The notes beneath the pieces were generated by a model. The model saw only the letters and a list, made by a program, of their open reading frames with translations. It was not told the origin of the DNA and searched no databases. The position numbers and the translations under genes are program-made. Below, one piece after another: positions 6,480 through 13,686 of a stretch of DNA of 18,812 nucleotides. Origin of the DNA: Anaerolineales bacterium (GTDB lineage: Bacteria; Chloroflexota; Anaerolineae; Anaerolineales; Villigracilaceae). The DNA is taken from positions 1-18,812 of the forward strand of contig JAICRQ010000017.1 of NCBI GenBank assembly GCA_025966435.1, in the 5' to 3' direction. The first letter of the stretch is position 1. Each line of letters opens with the position of its first letter.

Positions 6480-7103
6480 ATGCTGCAAAAAAACAGGATC
6501 ATCGTTGGAATTGTTGTAGCGATGGGGCTCATCGCTCTGGGGTTGTTTAATCCGTCACATCCGTCTGTTCTCGCACAGCAGCCCACCGGCGCTATCGCTA
6601 CGGTAACGGGTACTCCGCCCGGTCCTGTAATTACAGTCGATCAGAGTATCCCCGTCATTCATGTTTATGCAGGTCCCGGCTCGTTCGACTATCCTTCGAT
6701 TGGTGTGTTGTTGGGAAATGAAACGGCTCCTGCCCTCGGCCGCGCGGATGGACGAGAGGACTGGATCATGGTTCGCTATCCCGGTGTGCCAAATGCGATC
6801 GGTTGGGTTTATGGACCATACGTGAAGCTCTCCCCTGGCGCTTTGCTCCCGCTGGTAGAGGTGCCAGCCACCCCGACTCCCTTCTCGACTCCCACGATCG
6901 ACCCTACGCTTGAGGAGGCATTTATCGGTCAGCAAACGCCCACCCGTTTACCGACCTTCACCCCGCCCGCGCCGCTGGATCTACCCTTATTTACGGAGAC
7001 CACCTCTTCCACACCTACAAACATCCCAACCGGATTGTTGATTCTCAGCCTGGGCTTGTTTGGGTTCCTCGGGGCTGTGATTTCTTATTTACGAGGAAGA
7101 TAA
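6480..7103 (+). CDS. secreted SH3b-domain protein with C-terminal membrane anchor, paralogue
   Basis: A 207-residue paralogue of the preceding protein with the same order of parts: signal peptide (1-32, likely cut after VLA), SH3b-like domain (~55-117: IHVYAGPGS, DWIMVRYPG, IGWVYGPYV), Pro/Thr linker (130-182) and a membrane segment (~183-203) ending in RGR. The SH3b core is more divergent (VYAGPG instead of VRSGPS). The linker keeps TIDPTL and TRLPTFTPP at the same spacing as its neighbour, so these are conserved between the copies. It starts 13 nt after the stop of the first copy. GGAAG at 6469-6473 suits the ATG at 6480 (6-nt spacer) better than the in-frame GTG at 6477. The pair is likely one transcript ended by the hairpin at 7135. 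Confidence 0.8.
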   Translation: MLQKNRIIVGIVVAMGLIALGLFNPSHPSVLAQQPTGAIATVTGTPPGPVITVDQSIPVIHVYAGPGSFDYPSIGVLLGNETAPALGRADGREDWIMVRYPGVPNAIGWVYGPYVKLSPGALLPLVEVPATPTPFSTPTIDPTLEEAFIGQQTPTRLPTFTPPAPLDLPLFTETTSSTPTNIPTGLLILSLGLFGFLGAVISYLRGR

Positions 7104-7134
7104 GTAACCTACGAATAAGCAACTTGAGCTAAAT

Positions 7135-7168
7135 AACAAAAAAGACCGAAAGCTCGGTCTTTTTTGTT
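7135..7168. terminator. bidirectional rho-independent terminator
   Basis: A perfect 15-bp stem (7135-7149 with 7154-7168) with a 4-nt AAGC loop has A and T tracts on its two arms. It lies between the convergent SH3b and Fe-S carrier genes and probably serves both strands. Confidence 0.9.
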
Positions 7169-7182
7169 CGCTTGAAATCTGA

Positions 7183-7587
7183 CTAGTTATTGCAGGAGCA
7201 AGAACCACCGCAGGCACAGGCGCTTTCACCGTGCTCATGGCTATGCCCTTTTGCCATTGGGCTATCTACCGCAAAGCCCGCCCCACGCACCGGGTCATTG
7301 ACGAAATCAATCGTTGCCCCGCGCAAGTAATCAATGGAAACTTCATCAACGACGACCTGTACGCCATGGGCTTCGAAGGTCGTGTCCACGTCACGGATGT
7401 TATTATCCAGCGCCATGCCAAAATTCACGCCGCAGCAACCGCCACCCGCCACATATACGCGCAGGGCATAGCCCTCCAGGTTGCGTTCCGTGAGGATATT
7501 TTTGACCGCCTCAGAAGCCGCGGTTGACAGGGAAATTGTCGAAGTTTCGGTTTCTGTAATGATTTTTGTATCCAGTTCCTCTAACAT
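7183..7587 (-). CDS. A-type Fe-S cluster carrier (IscA/ErpA/HesB family)
   Basis: A 134-residue cytoplasmic protein that would carry iron-sulfur clusters from the assembly scaffold to target enzymes. The HesB fold runs from ~15 to 110 (ISLSTAASEAVKNIL; LRVYVAGGGCCGVNFGMALD; VVVDEVSIDYLRGATIDFV; GAGFAV). C51 matches the first conserved cysteine of the family, with a second Cys next to it where Ser is usual. The C-terminal cysteine pair is present as C124-A-C126 in a tail longer than normal, GHSHEHGESACACGGSC, with further C130 and C132. The tail is rich in His and Cys. The ATG at 7587 follows AAGGAG at a good distance; the in-frame extension to 7626 has no such site. It is divergent from hppA and probably transcribed alone. 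Confidence 0.87.
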   Translation of the reverse strand: MLEELDTKIITETETSTISLSTAASEAVKNILTERNLEGYALRVYVAGGGCCGVNFGMALDNNIRDVDTTFEAHGVQVVVDEVSIDYLRGATIDFVNDPVRGAGFAVDSPMAKGHSHEHGESACACGGSCSCNN

Positions 7588-7641
7588 AGGTTCTCCTTTT
7601 TGGAGTTTACCGCTTGTCTGCGGCACTCCGAAGCTGGATGT

Positions 7642-7670
7642 ATCTTATCAAAATAGAACCGGACTGTCAA
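7642..7670 (-). promoter_or_regulatory. sigma-70-type promoter of the Fe-S carrier gene
   Basis: On the minus strand TTGACA (7665-7670) is followed after exactly 17 bp by TAAGAT (7642-7647). Transcription should start near 7635, about 48 nt before the ATG. Confidence 0.75.
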
Positions 7671-7694
7671 CGGCGGTAATTGCTATGGTTTTTC

Positions 7695-7723
7695 TTGACA
7701 CATCCCTCTTGCGCCTGTAAAAT
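7695..7723 (+). promoter_or_regulatory. sigma-70-type promoter of hppA
   Basis: TTGACA (7695-7700) is followed after 17 bp by TAAAAT (7718-7723). Transcription should start near 7730, leaving a leader of about 60 nt before the hppA ATG. The start lies within the TTG-initiated extension of the reading frame, which argues against that longer start. Confidence 0.82.
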
Positions 7724-7792
7724 CCTTCTGCTTTGCCGGGCGAGAGCCTAATCAAAACCATATTTTCATCTGTCGGGAGGACTTACCTACTC

Positions 7793-10177
7793 ATGTACGC
7801 TATGCAAGGATTACAACCTTTTGAGGCGATCGCGATTTGGGCCGTTTTTGGCATTGCTATTCTTGGTCTTTTATATGCGATCTTCCTGCGCTCGCAAATC
7901 CTGCGTGAAGACAAAGGGACGGAAAAAATGCAGGAGGTCTGGAATGCGATCAAGGATGGAGCGGATACTTACCTGAGAAGGCAGTTACGTTCCATTTTGC
8001 CTTTGATTGCTATCCTGACCGTTGCGCTGTTCTTCTCCGTTTATATTGTGCCTCCTTCCCCCGAAGCATTGGAACGCTTTGAGGGTGTCGACCCGAACAC
8101 GGTCCGTCTTTGGATTGGTATCGCGCGCGCCCTTGCGTTTATCATGGGTGCCGGGTTTTCTCTGGCAGTGGGCCAGATCGGCATGCGCATGGCGGTCGAG
8201 GCGAATGTGCGCGTTGCCTCGGCTTCGCGCCGGGGGTTCGGAGAGGCGCTGCGGATTGCTTATCGCGCTGGAACAATCACCGGTATGCTGACCGACGGAC
8301 TTGGCTTGCTCGGAGGTACGATCATCTTTATCCTCCTGGGCATCGCTGCGCCTGATGCTTTGCTCGGCTTTGGGTTTGGCGGCACTCTGCTAGCATTGTT
8401 CATGCGCGTGGGTGGGGGCATTTTCACAAAGGCAGCAGATGTGGGCGCGGACCTGGTTGGTAAAGTGGAAGCAGGCATCCCGGAGGATGACCCGCGGAAC
8501 CCAGCTGTGATCGCGGACCTCGTGGGCGATAACGTGGGCGACTGCGCCGGTATGGCTGCAGATATCTTCGAATCCTATGAAGTGACGATCGTTGCCGGGC
8601 TTATTCTTGGCATCGCACTCTGGAACATCACCGGCCGGCTCGAGTGGATTATCTTCCCGCTGCTGGTTCGTGGAATCGGTGTTTTGTCCTCCATCGTAGG
8701 TACGTACTTTGTTCGAGCCGGCAAGACAGGCAAGAGTGAAGACGCCATGCAGGCGATCTTCAGCGGCTTCCTCACATCGGCAGTAATTTCTGCCGTGCTG
8801 TTCTTCATTGCTGGCTTCATTTATTTGAATAATCAGGCTATGGATCAATGGGGTGGGTGGTGGCGTTTGCCAACGGCGGTCGGTGTGGGCGTACTTCTGG
8901 CGATTTTGATCGACCGCCTGACGGAATACTTTACAGGGACTCATGCAGCCCCCGTCAATGACATCAAGAGGTCGGCAGACACGGGTCCTGCAACGCTTAT
9001 TCTCAACGGCGTCTCGGTTGGTTTTGAGTCATCGGTGTGGTCGGTGCTTGTGATTGCGTTGACTATTGTTGCTTCCATCTTTATCTTTGGAACCATTCCC
9101 GGCGTGGACGGTGTGGCTCGTGCCACGTTCATTTTATATGGCGTTGCCATGACCGGTATCGGGATGCTTACGCTGACAGGCAACAACGTCGCCATGGACT
9201 CCTTCGGCCCGATCGCGGACAATGCTAATGGCATTGGTGAGATGTCCTGGTCCGGGCAGACCGATAAGGCAACCAGAGAGGCAAAGCAGATCATGGCGGA
9301 CCTGGATGCTGTTGGCAATACCACGAAGGCAATCACGAAAGGCGTTGCAATCGGTTCTGCGGTGATTGCTGCGGTTGCTCTGTTTGGTTCCTTTCTGGTG
9401 GATGTGTCTCGCGCACAGGCAGGCCTAGGTATTCCGGTGGAACAGCAGATCCAGACGATCGGCATTCGTGTGGATGTTCCGCAGGTCTTCGTGGGTGTCC
9501 TTTTGGGTGCAGCCCTGCCCTGGCTGTTCTCCTCCTTTGCTATTCAAGCTGTGGCTCGCGCCGCGTCGCTGATCGTGATAGAAGTCCGCCGCCAGTTCAA
9601 GCTGGGTGTGTTGGAAGGCAAGGTCAAACCGGACTACAGACAAGCAGTTGCCATCTCTACAACCGCGGCGCAAAAGGAATTGGTTTCCCTTGCGCTGCTT
9701 GGCGTCGTGACGCCAATCGTCATTGGACTGACGCTGCAGGTGGAAGCGCTGGGTGGCTTCCTGGCGGGTATTATTGTTTCCGGTCAGCTGCTTGCTGTAT
9801 TCCTCAATAACTCCGGCGGGGCATGGGATAACGCCAAGAAGTTGATCGAGGATGAACCGAAGGATATAGCCGGAAACACTGGCAAAGGCTCAGAGCGTCA
9901 CAAAGCGGGTGTGGTAGGTGATACCGTCGGTGATCCGTTCAAAGATACAGCGGGCCCTGCCCTCAACCCAATGATCAAAGTGGTGAATCTCGTCTCGGTG
10001 ATCATCGCCCCGATCGTGGTGCAGTATTCAGGCGCGACTGGCTCAACCCTGATCATGGTCTGGGTTGTGGCTCTTGTCTTGCTGGGTGTGCTTACCTGGG
10101 CAGTAATACGCTCCAAGGCGCCGGCACCTTCCATGATGATGGAGGCGAAGGCTGTGGGTGCCCCCAGAACGAAATAA
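7793..10177 (+). CDS. hppA: K+-independent membrane proton-pumping pyrophosphatase
   Basis: A 794-residue polytopic membrane protein with about 16 membrane segments that couples hydrolysis of pyrophosphate to ion pumping across the membrane. Core motifs are intact: DVGADLVGKVE (216-226), DLVGDNVGDCAGMAADIFE, GNNVAMDSFGPIADNANGI, and GDTVGDPFKD (709-718). The residues that set potassium dependence are Lys512 and Thr515 (NTTKAITKG), the pair seen in K+-independent, H+-pumping enzymes; Na+-pumping members are all K+-dependent and have Ala and Gly there. The reading frame is open back to a TTG at 7733, but the promoter overlaps that point. The ATG at 7793 has GGGAGG 12 nt upstream, a rather long gap. 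It stands alone between a promoter and a terminator. The length is at the upper end for the family. Confidence 0.96.
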   Translation: MYAMQGLQPFEAIAIWAVFGIAILGLLYAIFLRSQILREDKGTEKMQEVWNAIKDGADTYLRRQLRSILPLIAILTVALFFSVYIVPPSPEALERFEGVDPNTVRLWIGIARALAFIMGAGFSLAVGQIGMRMAVEANVRVASASRRGFGEALRIAYRAGTITGMLTDGLGLLGGTIIFILLGIAAPDALLGFGFGGTLLALFMRVGGGIFTKAADVGADLVGKVEAGIPEDDPRNPAVIADLVGDNVGDCAGMAADIFESYEVTIVAGLILGIALWNITGRLEWIIFPLLVRGIGVLSSIVGTYFVRAGKTGKSEDAMQAIFSGFLTSAVISAVLFFIAGFIYLNNQAMDQWGGWWRLPTAVGVGVLLAILIDRLTEYFTGTHAAPVNDIKRSADTGPATLILNGVSVGFESSVWSVLVIALTIVASIFIFGTIPGVDGVARATFILYGVAMTGIGMLTLTGNNVAMDSFGPIADNANGIGEMSWSGQTDKATREAKQIMADLDAVGNTTKAITKGVAIGSAVIAAVALFGSFLVDVSRAQAGLGIPVEQQIQTIGIRVDVPQVFVGVLLGAALPWLFSSFAIQAVARAASLIVIEVRRQFKLGVLEGKVKPDYRQAVAISTTAAQKELVSLALLGVVTPIVIGLTLQVEALGGFLAGIIVSGQLLAVFLNNSGGAWDNAKKLIEDEPKDIAGNTGKGSERHKAGVVGDTVGDPFKDTAGPALNPMIKVVNLVSVIIAPIVVQYSGATGSTLIMVWVVALVLLGVLTWAVIRSKAPAPSMMMEAKAVGAPRTK

Positions 10178-10213
10178 AGTGACCCTTTATCTTTAATTTT
10201 ATTGGTTGATGTA

Positions 10214-10250
10214 AAATCAGCCCAACTCTTTGTGAGTTGGGCTGATTTGT
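10214..10250 (+). terminator. rho-independent terminator after hppA
   Basis: A perfect 15-bp stem (10214-10228 with 10234-10248) encloses TTTGT and ends in TTTGT, 37 nt after the hppA stop. The T tract is short but the stem is very stable. Confidence 0.85.
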
Positions 10251-10276
10251 ACAACGTATCGTAAGCTGTTTCAGAA

Positions 10277-10306
10277 TTGTCAAATCCTCGTATGATCTTT
10301 TATAAG
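10277..10306 (+). promoter_or_regulatory. candidate promoter of the plus-strand glycan genes
   Basis: TTGTCA (10277-10282), an 18-bp spacer, then TATAAG (10301-10306). Both boxes are one base from consensus. A second possible -10, TAAAAT, lies at 10337-10342 but lacks a -35 box. Confidence 0.5.
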
Positions 10307-10360
10307 TTGAACTACTTTCCTTTCACTTTAAGCCACTAAAATATAGGGAGAATCTCTCGG

Positions 10361-11968
10361 TTGAAATTTGCTATGAAGCCAATCCTTCGCACTGAGTGGG
10401 CTGACCTCATTTTTGTGCTCGCCATCCTTCTGGGGACCTTCATGCGCTTCAACCCAACTCTGCTCTCCGGGTTTGCGATCAATGATGGAGGGATGTTCGC
10501 GGTCATGGTTGACGATCTAAAAGCCAGCCATTATCGATTGCCTGCGTTCACCACCTATAATCATTTGAATATCCCCTTTGCGTATCCAGCCCTGGGATTT
10601 TATCTTGGCAGGATTGCATCTGACCTGTTCGGATGGAGCGCCGCTCAAACGTTGCGCTGGGTTCCCGCATTTTTTGCCTCGCTCTCTATTCCTGTATTTT
10701 ACTTACTTGCCTTGCGACTGCTGAAAAATAAGTATTATGCCGCGATTTCAACCTTATTCTTTGCGTTGATGCCGCGTGCCCTTTCCTGGTATTTAATGGG
10801 CGGAGGGCTCACACGCAGCCCGGGGCAGCTTTTTATGTTATTGACTCTCGCAGCAGTAGTGCGCCTTTACGAAGAGAACCGCCGCGTAGATGTTTTCCTG
10901 GCGGGACTCTTCGGTGGGCTGGCGGTGATGAGTCATCCGGAAGCCGCGGTTCATACGTTCGTGTCGGCACTGTTTTTGTGGATCATGTTGTCAAGGAAAT
11001 GGGCTGGTCTTATCAATTCGATCCTGGTAGGATTGATCGTTGCCATCGTCAGTGCGCCCTGGTGGGCGACTGTTATCCATTATCATGGCATGAATCCTCT
11101 CTTGAATGGCGCGGCGACGGGCCAAAAAACTGCGGCTGTTTTCCACCTCCTTTTCTTTGTTTTTACGGAAGAGACCTATGCCACTGTCATTGCTGTGCTC
11201 GGATTAATCGGCATTGCTTCTTGTCTGCTTCGCAAAGACTATTTGCTGCCGTTGTGGATGGCACTTCCTTTCTTTGTCGAGGGTCGCAGTGCAGCTGGAC
11301 CGGCTGCTATTCCATTGGCAATGCTGGCAGCTATTGGGCTGGTGGATGTTGTTTTCACGGGGCTAGGCATACTCGGCGCAAGAAAAGCCTTGTTTCCGAC
11401 TCAGGAAGCTGTCGAGAAAGAAATGAATAGATCCCAACAGATCCTCCCGGCAGAGAGAAATATATTTCTCTATGTAGTGTTGTATCTGATCTTTTCCACC
11501 TATCAATTCGGAGTAAGACTCTCGAGCGCGACACTTTACCCACCTGACCGGCAAGCAATGAGCTGGGTCCGTGAAAATACACCGGATTCTTCTCGCTTTC
11601 TCGTCTTGACAGGAACTTCGTCAGTCTCCTGTGATTCGGTACTGGAATGGTTCCCGGCGTTGACAGGCAGACAAAGTATCTTTACTGTGCAGGGGACAGA
11701 ATGGACAAAGGGCCCAAACTTCAATCAATATGTCACATCGACATACGCTCCTCAAAAATGCCTGGTTAGCGATGATGCCTCCTGCCTAGATGAAGCCGTC
11801 AGCCCCACGGCCTACGATTTCATTTATCTTTCCAAAACGTTACGGGTGGATAACTGCGCGCCAATCTTTCCTCAAAAGACGTTTCCTTTCTTTCTCGAGC
11901 ATATGCGCGCGAATCCCGGTTTTCAAACCGTATATGAGACGGAAGGTGTAATTATTTTTGGAAAGTGA
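10361..11968 (+). CDS. GT-C-type membrane glycosyltransferase (GT39/ArnT-like)
   Basis: A 535-residue membrane protein with roughly ten membrane segments and a soluble C-terminal part from ~390. The layout is that of GT-C enzymes, which move a sugar from a polyprenyl-phosphate donor to an acceptor on the outer side of the membrane. After the first membrane segment comes an acidic motif (INDGGMF, D42), where these enzymes place the catalytic Asp. The outer domain starts with AMSWVRENTPDSSRFLVLTG, a pattern common in this group. The donor and acceptor cannot be told. The frame starts with TTG at 10361, 10 nt after GGGAG; the ATG at 10373 would be 22 nt from it, so TTG is preferred but not certain. 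The phosphoglycosyl transferase gene follows 80 nt downstream on the same strand. Confidence 0.78.
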   Translation: MKFAMKPILRTEWADLIFVLAILLGTFMRFNPTLLSGFAINDGGMFAVMVDDLKASHYRLPAFTTYNHLNIPFAYPALGFYLGRIASDLFGWSAAQTLRWVPAFFASLSIPVFYLLALRLLKNKYYAAISTLFFALMPRALSWYLMGGGLTRSPGQLFMLLTLAAVVRLYEENRRVDVFLAGLFGGLAVMSHPEAAVHTFVSALFLWIMLSRKWAGLINSILVGLIVAIVSAPWWATVIHYHGMNPLLNGAATGQKTAAVFHLLFFVFTEETYATVIAVLGLIGIASCLLRKDYLLPLWMALPFFVEGRSAAGPAAIPLAMLAAIGLVDVVFTGLGILGARKALFPTQEAVEKEMNRSQQILPAERNIFLYVVLYLIFSTYQFGVRLSSATLYPPDRQAMSWVRENTPDSSRFLVLTGTSSVSCDSVLEWFPALTGRQSIFTVQGTEWTKGPNFNQYVTSTYAPQKCLVSDDASCLDEAVSPTAYDFIYLSKTLRVDNCAPIFPQKTFPFFLEHMRANPGFQTVYETEGVIIFGK

Positions 11969-12048
11969 AAATTGCTTTTGACGGTGAAGTCACAGATTCA
12001 CAATTGGGGAAAGCTCAGAGACCACCTGCAACGAGCAATTAAAGTAAA

Positions 12049-12675
12049 ATGCCATTCACATCTCGAAAGCATTTTATTGGTATTATGGTCAAGCGTGCCT
12101 TCGATTTCTCATTGGGCCTTATTGCTTTGCTCCTTGTTCTTCCACTCATGGCGTTGGTAGCATTGCTCGTGTATTTGGAAGATGGCTCTCCCATTATTTT
12201 CCGGCAGACGCGTGTTGGCAAGAATGGATGTTTGTTCGAGATCTATAAGTTCAGGACGATGGTCAAAAACGCGGAGCAACTGCAAGCGCTAGTGGAACAG
12301 CGGGATGCACATGGAAACCGTTTACAAAAAATAAAGGACGATCCCCGCGTCACACGCATTGGACGGAATCTTCGCCGCTTTAGCCTGGATGAACTTCCAC
12401 AGTTATTCAACGTCCTTGCAGGGACGATGAGTCTCGTAGGACCGCGTCCCGAGGTCCCGCATCTGGTGGAGAGGTATGAGCCCTGGCAGTACAAGCGTTT
12501 TGCCGTTCCGCCGGGGATGACAGGCTGGTGGCAGATCAACGGCCGCAGTGACCGGCCCATGCATTTACATACCGAGGATGACCTCTACTACATTCAAAAT
12601 TATTCCATCTGGCTGGACTTGCAAATCATCCTCAAAACAGTCTGGGTTGTTATTATTGGAAAAGGTGCTTACTAG
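12049..12675 (+). CDS. undecaprenyl-phosphate phosphoglycosyl transferase (bacterial sugar transferase)
   Basis: A 208-residue monotopic membrane enzyme that moves a sugar-1-phosphate from a nucleotide sugar to undecaprenyl phosphate, the first step in building a lipid-linked glycan. Family signatures are clear: KRAFDFSLG at the start of a re-entrant hydrophobic segment, [48 protein letters not shown] (no single part longer is needed), LVGPRPEVP, and [13 protein letters not shown]. The DE pair in SLDELPQ is the expected catalytic Asp-Glu. It is of the short type (PglC-like) without the N-terminal membrane domain of WbaP/WcaJ. Start choice is weak: neither the ATG at 12049 nor the ATG at 12085 (MVKRAFDF) has a clear ribosome site, and a stop codon at 12040 closes the frame upstream. 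Its product sugar is unknown. Confidence 0.92.
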   Translation: MPFTSRKHFIGIMVKRAFDFSLGLIALLLVLPLMALVALLVYLEDGSPIIFRQTRVGKNGCLFEIYKFRTMVKNAEQLQALVEQRDAHGNRLQKIKDDPRVTRIGRNLRRFSLDELPQLFNVLAGTMSLVGPRPEVPHLVERYEPWQYKRFAVPPGMTGWWQINGRSDRPMHLHTEDDLYYIQNYSIWLDLQIILKTVWVVIIGKGAY

Positions 12676-12707
12676 GGAAGAATGCTCGGCGACTTTGCAT
12701 TTCATTG

Positions 12708-13619
12708 CTATCCTTCGGGCATTTGTTTGACCGCCGTAGGATCCATGGGCGCGAAAAAGCGGCGATTGAATCCATCTCCGTGGATCGTTCGCTGAACCAA
12801 ATACCTTGCCGGAAATGGAAGCTTTGTCTTTAGCCAGTTGCGAAGAGAGATTCGCTTGCTATCCTGGGGAACGCCAAGAGGCGGTTGATTAAATGATTTC
12901 TCATCGGGATTCCAGGTTGCAATGTAATCACTTTGTTGAGGCGGTGTATCGAAGATGCCTGTCTTCGTATGTCTCCTCGCAACGATGAGAAGATAAACCG
13001 GCTCATCGTTAACGAGCATGACCCGCCCTTTGGCCTCTTTTGGATTTTTGACCAAGAACCATGCTCCCCCCGGACGGTCCTCGAAGGCAATGAGACTAAT
13101 AAGCTTGAATCCGTTCTGTGAGTTGAAAACACTGAAATAGAGCTCCGGACTAAACTGGTAAAATCCATGCCCCATAAAATTATTTGCTGGAGAAATGCCC
13201 AAGTAATGCCCACCAATTCTTAACATCTGCATACAATTGCTGATTGCCACCGGAAAGTTGAAAACGTGCTCCAACGAGCCCCCGTCAAAAACAACAGAGT
13301 ACTGTTCGATGAATTGAGGCGGGATTTCTCTGTTCATATCGTGCAGATGTGTCGCCCCCTCATACGCTGAAAAATCAAAGGAGTGAATATCCTGTGCGCC
13401 CAAGTATGCCAGGAGCGGCTCTGCATATCCCTGGTCCCTCGTGAAGACCATATCTATTAATTCTTTGTTAACGCTATATCCGAAGTCCGAAAAAGATGTA
13501 CTCAACTCCGCCTTTGTCAGATCGAGGCTTTGGCGTCCGATCATAGCTGTGCGTTCAAAATTGACCCCAAGCCGCTGTGCATACAACAAAAAACGAGCGC
13601 CATTAAAATCTAATCCCAT
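12708..13619 (-). CDS. atypical class I methyltransferase-like protein
   Basis: A 303-residue soluble protein. The middle looks like the second half of a SAM methyltransferase: an acidic strand end with YEGATHLHDMN (86-96), YSVVFDGGSLEHVFNF (107-122), and MLRIGGHYLGISP (132-144). The glycine-rich SAM motif I is hard to find; the best candidate, AMIGRQSLDL (25-34), lacks the usual DxGxG. The protein may bind SAM in a changed way, use another ligand, or be inactive. The ATG at 13619 follows AAAGGA with a 9-nt gap and is preferred over an upstream start at 13667. It is the last gene of the minus-strand glycan operon, 67 nt after the membrane glycosyltransferase. A role in modifying a glycan is inferred from its neighbours only. 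Confidence 0.68.
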   Translation of the reverse strand: MGLDFNGARFLLYAQRLGVNFERTAMIGRQSLDLTKAELSTSFSDFGYSVNKELIDMVFTRDQGYAEPLLAYLGAQDIHSFDFSAYEGATHLHDMNREIPPQFIEQYSVVFDGGSLEHVFNFPVAISNCMQMLRIGGHYLGISPANNFMGHGFYQFSPELYFSVFNSQNGFKLISLIAFEDRPGGAWFLVKNPKEAKGRVMLVNDEPVYLLIVARRHTKTGIFDTPPQQSDYIATWNPDEKSFNQPPLGVPQDSKRISLRNWLKTKLPFPARYLVQRTIHGDGFNRRFFAPMDPTAVKQMPEG

Positions 13620-13686
13620 CGTTTGCAGTCCTTTCGCCTGGTAACAGGTTGTGTTCCGCATCACCAAATATGACTTTGATTGTGGT

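Noticed and set aside
7733..7792. Longer hppA N-terminus from TTG at 7733
   Set aside because: The TTGACA-17-TAAAAT promoter places the transcript start at about 7730, leaving no leader or ribosome site. The ATG at 7793 begins the first membrane segment in the usual way.
8390..9465. Two long minus-strand frames inside hppA (8390-8944 and 8941-9465)
   Set aside because: They lie wholly opposite a strongly conserved membrane pyrophosphatase, have low-complexity composition and no family features. They are shadows of its codon use.
11972..12160. Small frame of 62 codons between the GT-C and phosphoglycosyl transferase genes
   Set aside because: It overlaps the clear sugar-transferase gene in another frame, lacks a ribosome site and resembles nothing known.
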